From Gammaproteobacteria bacterium (lineage in GTDB: Bacteria > Pseudomonadota > Gammaproteobacteria > GRL18), in the NCBI GenBank assembly GCA_024511395.1, contig JANELJ010000008.1, forward strand, positions 1 to 17,274: a stretch of DNA of 17,274 nt. The letters run 5' to 3'. Position numbers and translations under genes: made by a program. Of this stretch, positions 13,333-17,274 are shown piece after piece. The notes beneath the pieces were generated by a model. That model saw nothing but the letters and a program-made list of their open reading frames with translations, made no database searches and had not been told where the DNA came from. Within the stretch, counting starts at the first letter, position 1. The number at the start of each line of letters is the position of its first letter.

Positions 13333-16029
13333 TTAGTTATCCAGACTTTTGGTAACAATTTCATAAACATCAGGTGACAGTTTTTCTCCGGCTGCTCTTT
13401 GCAGTTCAGCCTGCATCAGCTTCTGACGCTGATCATCATAGCGTTTCCAGCGGCTGAATATTTTAACCAGCCGGGCTGCTATCTGCGGATTAAATTTATC
13501 CAGTGCCAAAATTTGATCCATAACAAAGCGGTAACCGGAACCGTCCTTATTATGGAAAGCTTTTAAATTAGCACCGGCAAAAGTACCAATCAATGCCCTG
13601 ACTTTATTGGGATTTTTAAATTCAAAACAGCGATGCGACATCAGCTGTTTAACACTGTCAAGCACATTATCATGCTTTGCCGATGCCTGCACAATAAACC
13701 ATTTATCCATAACCAGGGAGTCATCAGCCCAGCTATTTTCAAAGCTGTCCAGAGCCTGTTGTGTATAATCAGATTCAATATGCGCCAGTTGTGACAGTGC
13801 TGCCATGGTATCGGTCATATTATCCGCATCAGTAAAATGCTGATAGCCCAGTCTAGCAGCCTGTTCATCCCCTCTGGCCATCTGATAGGCCAAGGCTAAG
13901 TTTCTCAGGCTGTGCTTGCCTGCTGCATCTGCATTAAACTGATAAGCGGTATGAGTAGCAAGCGACTGATAATACTGTTTAAAATCAGCGTCCAGTTCCG
14001 CTGCTATTATCAGCCTCAGTTGTTTGCGGGTATCAAAAACCGCATCCACATCAGCCACTTCCAGTTGTTCCAGAAGATAAGATTCTGCCGGCAGAAGCAG
14101 GACCTGCGCCTTAAGTGCATTATCCAGTTTCTGGTCGGTTAATACCTGTTTGCAGCCGTGTAAAAACTGCTCCAGCATCTCTTTATCAAAAGCATTATTA
14201 AGTGTTTCTGTTCCCGCCGATTGTTTAACAGCGTCCAGGATTAACTGACTGGCAAGCTGCTGACCGGCTTCCCAGCGGTTAAAGGGATCAGTATCATAAG
14301 CCATTAAAAAGGCTCGATTACTACTTAACTGTGCCGCTGGCAAATCATCCGGATATTCCAGAATAACCGGTGCCGAAAAATCCCTTAATATGGATAATAC
14401 CGGTTCTTCTTCAATCTCATTAAACTCAAAGCATTGTTCATAATCCGTTAAAGCCAGAGTCTGCTCAGCTATCTTCTGTCCCTTATTATTAAGCAGACCG
14501 GTTTTTAAAGGAATATAAAACAGTGCCTTAACTTTTAAATCCGGGCTATTTAACTCTTCATAATGAGTCATATCACAATGTTGCTTAAGAGTCAGAACAA
14601 ATTTTTTCTGCTCCGGAAGATACTTGGACTTAACCTGAACTCTGGGTGTCCCCGCCTGGTTATACCAAGCATCAAACTGGCTGAGATCAATACCGCTGGC
14701 ATCAGCCATGGCTGCCATAAAATCTTCTGTGGTTACAGCCTGACCGTCATGCCGTTCAAAATACAGGTCCATGCCCTTTCTGAAGTTTTCCCGTCCTAAT
14801 ACAGTGTGGATCATACGGATAACTTCTGCACCTTTGTTATAGACAGTAACCGTATAGAAATTATTTATTTCCATATACTGAGCCGGGCGAATAGGATGGG
14901 CCATGGGACTGGCATCTTCAGCAAACTGATGTGCCCGAAGAATACGCACATCATCAATACGCTTTACCGGCCGGGACTGCATATCCGAGGTAAATTCCTG
15001 ATCCCGAAATACCGTTAAGCCTTCTTTAAGACTTAGCTGAAACCAGTCCCGACAGGTGACACGGTTACCGGTCCAGTTATGAAAGTACTCATGACCGATG
15101 ACCCCTTCTATACCTTCATAATCTGCATCAGTAGCACTTTGCGGATCTGCAAGAACGTACTTGGCATTAAAAACGTTCAGTCCCTTGTTTTCCATTGCAC
15201 CCATATTAAAATCTTCAACCGCTACAATCATATACACATCCAGATCGTATTCCAAGCCAAAGGTCTGCTCATCCCAGCGCATGGCTTTTTTCAGGGATTC
15301 CAGGGCATGAGCACATTTGTGTTTATTCTGTTTTTCTACAAATAACTGCAGTTTCACCTTACGACCGGACATGGTGGTAAACTGGTCTTCAACTTTGAGC
15401 AGATCACCGGCTACCAAGGCGAATAAATAGCTGGGCTTTCGAAACGGATCATGCCATCTGGCAAAATGCCGCTGTTCATCTACTTTACCCTTCTCAATTA
15501 AATTACCATTAGAGAGTAAATACGGATATTTCTTTTTATCGGCAATAATGGTGGTATAAAAAACCGACATAATATCCGGCTGATCCAGATAATAGGTAAT
15601 ACGTCTGAAACCTTCAGCTTCACACTGAGTACAGAAATTGCCGCTGGACTGATACAGACCTTCCAGAGCCTTATTCTGCTCTGGTTTGATCCAGACTTCG
15701 GTTTCCAGAACAAAAGACCAGGGTACTTCATGCAGGGTAAGCCCCTCATCATCCAGCGTATAATCGCTGTCAGTCAGCGACTGTCCATTAATCTGCACCG
15801 ACTGTAAATCCAGGTTCTGACCATGCAGTCTTAATGAGTAATTACCGGCTTTAGCATTATCAGTTCGTAAAATCTCCAGACGGCTTTTAACAATAGTAAC
15901 AATATCGGTTACCGATCCCTGATCAGATTCTTTCTGTACTTCAGCTTCCAGTTCAAAATTCAGATCAGTACGGTTAATAACATAAGCCGGCGGCTGATAG
16001 TCTTTCAAGTAGATGGTTTTATTACTCAT
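13333..16029 (-). CDS. pepN: aminopeptidase N (M1 zinc metallopeptidase)
   Basis: Broad-specificity cytosolic aminopeptidase that finishes peptide breakdown after ATP-dependent proteases. The 898-aa protein has an N-terminal beta-domain (about 1-220), the exopeptidase motif GAMEN at 277-281 and the zinc site HEYFH at 313-317, with Glu336 in LKEGLTVF. The catalytic-tyrosine region TVTVYNKGAEVIRM is followed by the C-terminal helical domain (about 550-898). The frame reaches a TTG at 16035, but I choose the ATG at 16029, which overlaps the alr stop codon by eight bases (TATGAGTAA); only weak Shine-Dalgarno signal exists, so coupling to alr translation is likely. The gene is directly followed by phoA with no gap. 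Confidence 0.96.
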   Translation of the reverse strand: MSNKTIYLKDYQPPAYVINRTDLNFELEAEVQKESDQGSVTDIVTIVKSRLEILRTDNAKAGNYSLRLHGQNLDLQSVQINGQSLTDSDYTLDDEGLTLHEVPWSFVLETEVWIKPEQNKALEGLYQSSGNFCTQCEAEGFRRITYYLDQPDIMSVFYTTIIADKKKYPYLLSNGNLIEKGKVDEQRHFARWHDPFRKPSYLFALVAGDLLKVEDQFTTMSGRKVKLQLFVEKQNKHKCAHALESLKKAMRWDEQTFGLEYDLDVYMIVAVEDFNMGAMENKGLNVFNAKYVLADPQSATDADYEGIEGVIGHEYFHNWTGNRVTCRDWFQLSLKEGLTVFRDQEFTSDMQSRPVKRIDDVRILRAHQFAEDASPMAHPIRPAQYMEINNFYTVTVYNKGAEVIRMIHTVLGRENFRKGMDLYFERHDGQAVTTEDFMAAMADASGIDLSQFDAWYNQAGTPRVQVKSKYLPEQKKFVLTLKQHCDMTHYEELNSPDLKVKALFYIPLKTGLLNNKGQKIAEQTLALTDYEQCFEFNEIEEEPVLSILRDFSAPVILEYPDDLPAAQLSSNRAFLMAYDTDPFNRWEAGQQLASQLILDAVKQSAGTETLNNAFDKEMLEQFLHGCKQVLTDQKLDNALKAQVLLLPAESYLLEQLEVADVDAVFDTRKQLRLIIAAELDADFKQYYQSLATHTAYQFNADAAGKHSLRNLALAYQMARGDEQAARLGYQHFTDADNMTDTMAALSQLAHIESDYTQQALDSFENSWADDSLVMDKWFIVQASAKHDNVLDSVKQLMSHRCFEFKNPNKVRALIGTFAGANLKAFHNKDGSGYRFVMDQILALDKFNPQIAARLVKIFSRWKRYDDQRQKLMQAELQRAAGEKLSPDVYEIVTKSLDN

Positions 16030-17137
16030 ATTCAATCGTTACTCTCTGGGTTATCTGACATAATAATTCGTAGGCAATGGTGTCTGAACATTGTGCAACC
16101 TGTTCAACGAGCAGTCCCTCACCCCATAAAATAACCCTGTCTCCTAAAGCAGGGGTAATACCATGCTGGTACAGGGCCTGTAAATTAATAGTGATCATAT
16201 CCATGGATACCCGGCCAACTAAAGGCAGTCGATGTTTATGCATTAAAACCGGCGTACCTGGACGGGCATGACGAGGATAGCCGTCACCATAGCCAATACC
16301 CACTACACCGATAGTCATATCCTGCGGGCAACACCAGCTGGAACCATAACCGATACAGTCCCCTTTTTTCAGGTGTTTAACAGCAATGAGTTCTGACTCC
16401 AGAGTCATAACGTGTTTTAGCTCCAGTTCAGAATTTCCGGCAGCCTCCTTAAACACCCTGTCCTCAAAAGGAGAAACCCCATAGAGCATAATGCCCGGTC
16501 TGACCCAGTCATAATGACTTTCCGGCATGGCAATAATAGCTGCTGAATTGGCCATGCTGCGCTGTATTTTAAAAGGTAAGACTGTTAATTGTTCAAACAA
16601 TTCCAGCTGCTGCTGATTAAAGGGGTTGTTTATTTCATCCGCACAGGCAAAGTGGGACATAATCCCTGCAGGCTTTCTATTATCCGGCAGTGTCTGCAGA
16701 ATATCGCTCAGATGATTTAATTCTGTTTTCTGCAAACCCAGCCGATGCATTCCGGTATCCAGTTTCAGCCAGTAAGTGAGTGAGCTGTTATTATTTTCAG
16801 CAAAATAATTCTGCAGCCACTGAAACTGCTCCATGCAGTAAACGACCGGGATTAAATGATACTGTTCACAGAGTTTATAACAGTCCTGTTCATAAACCCC
16901 TTCAAGCAGGAAAATAATTTTATTAATACCCTGTTGACGTAAAAACAGGGCTTCATCCATTCGTGCCACGGCAAAAGCATCACTGTCCTGCAATGCCCTA
17001 GCTACCTCTGTAATACCATGACCGTAAGCATTGGCTTTTATAACCGAGACAATACGGCTTTCAGGGGACATTTTTTTTACCTCATCCAGATTATGCTTAA
17101 GTGCGGCTAAATGGATTCTGGCTCGAACCTGGTGCAT
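16022..17137 (-). CDS. alr: alanine racemase
   Basis: PLP enzyme that interconverts L- and D-alanine for peptidoglycan. The 371-aa protein has the PLP lysine in SVIKANAYGHG (Lys34), the second catalytic base Tyr264 in IGYGSSW, the PLP phosphate-binding region ANSAA and VRPGIMLYG, and GYGDGYPRH followed by LVGRVSMDMI. The ATG at 17137 follows AGAGG at a somewhat long distance. It is the first gene of an alr-pepN-phoA unit: its stop codon overlaps the pepN start. The 137 bases upstream contain two inverted repeats and no gene. Confidence 0.97.
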   Translation of the reverse strand: MHQVRARIHLAALKHNLDEVKKMSPESRIVSVIKANAYGHGITEVARALQDSDAFAVARMDEALFLRQQGINKIIFLLEGVYEQDCYKLCEQYHLIPVVYCMEQFQWLQNYFAENNNSSLTYWLKLDTGMHRLGLQKTELNHLSDILQTLPDNRKPAGIMSHFACADEINNPFNQQQLELFEQLTVLPFKIQRSMANSAAIIAMPESHYDWVRPGIMLYGVSPFEDRVFKEAAGNSELELKHVMTLESELIAVKHLKKGDCIGYGSSWCCPQDMTIGVVGIGYGDGYPRHARPGTPVLMHKHRLPLVGRVSMDMITINLQALYQHGITPALGDRVILWGEGLLVEQVAQCSDTIAYELLCQITQRVTIEYE

Positions 17138-17180
17138 ATTAAGCTTCAGCCTCTAAATAGTTCAACCTGAATAATACCGT

Positions 17181-17252
17181 TTTAAGCCTGACATCAAGCC
17201 AGGTTTAAAGCGGCTGATTGTTCTGGTTTGATAAAATATCCCATCAAACCGG
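17181..17252. promoter_or_regulatory. two inverted repeats upstream of alr
   Basis: TTTAAGCCTG (17181-17190) pairs with CAGGTTTAAA (17200-17209) with one G-U or mismatch. GGTTTGAT (17225-17232) pairs perfectly with ATCAAACC (17243-17250) around a ten-base loop. On the alr strand a possible promoter overlaps the first repeat: TTGATG in its loop and TATTAT near 17174-17179, but the 15-base spacer is short. Neither repeat has a T-run, so neither looks like a terminator. They may be operators. Positions 17253-17274 show nothing recognisable. Confidence 0.4.
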
Positions 17253-17274
17253 AAATAATTTTGAGCCACAAAAG

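Noticed and set aside
1..17274. Defence island, toxin-antitoxin, prophage, CRISPR or biosynthetic cluster
   Set aside because: Every substantial gene belongs to a housekeeping or widely known family, and no integrase other than XerD, no transposase and no spaced repeat array is present. I found no support for an undescribed multi-gene system.

Overview
The window is ordinary-looking chromosomal DNA from a moderately AT-rich gammaproteobacterium. The evidence is the set of best-recognised proteins (XerD, RadA, Ffh, L19, S16, PepN, the YfjD-type CBS protein) and the gene order. The rpsP-rimM-trmD-rplS operon lies next to ffh, and ffh is divergent from a ypjD-yfjD pair, as in enterobacteria and many other gammaproteobacteria. 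I cannot place it more finely from the sequence. There are no rRNA or tRNA genes, CRISPR arrays, transposases or phage genes.

Layout. Positions 1-297 hold the probable first codons of a divergent gene and a promoter region. cnoX, a thioredoxin-TPR chaperedoxin, runs rightward from 298 to 1164. It converges, across a GC-rich inverted repeat, on a long leftward block. Read in its own direction (right to left), that block is ffh, then rpsP-rimM-trmD-rplS ending in a strong intrinsic terminator, then ogt, xerD, yajQ and dsbC. From a divergent promoter region near 7723-7876, ypjD and a corB/yfjD-type gene run rightward and converge on radA, which runs leftward. A promoter-bearing gap of about 210 bases with a perfect 20-bp palindrome precedes a small SCP2-like gene (rightward). 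This converges on a leftward, tightly packed alr-pepN-phoA unit whose last gene is split by a single-base frameshift. The right edge holds two inverted repeats upstream of alr.

Function. Most genes are housekeeping: co-translational protein targeting (Ffh), ribosome proteins and maturation (S16, RimM, L19), tRNA m1G37 methylation (TrmD), repair and recombination (Ogt, RadA, XerD), disulfide isomerisation and redox proteostasis (DsbC, CnoX), peptide breakdown (PepN), cell-wall D-alanine supply (Alr) and phosphate scavenging (broken PhoA). I found no convincing undescribed multi-gene system. The points most worth a second look are regulatory or structural: an intrinsic terminator lying inside the first codons of ogt, the frameshifted alkaline phosphatase, the palindrome before the SCP2-like gene, three repeated heptamers before dsbC, and a long structured leader before rpsP.
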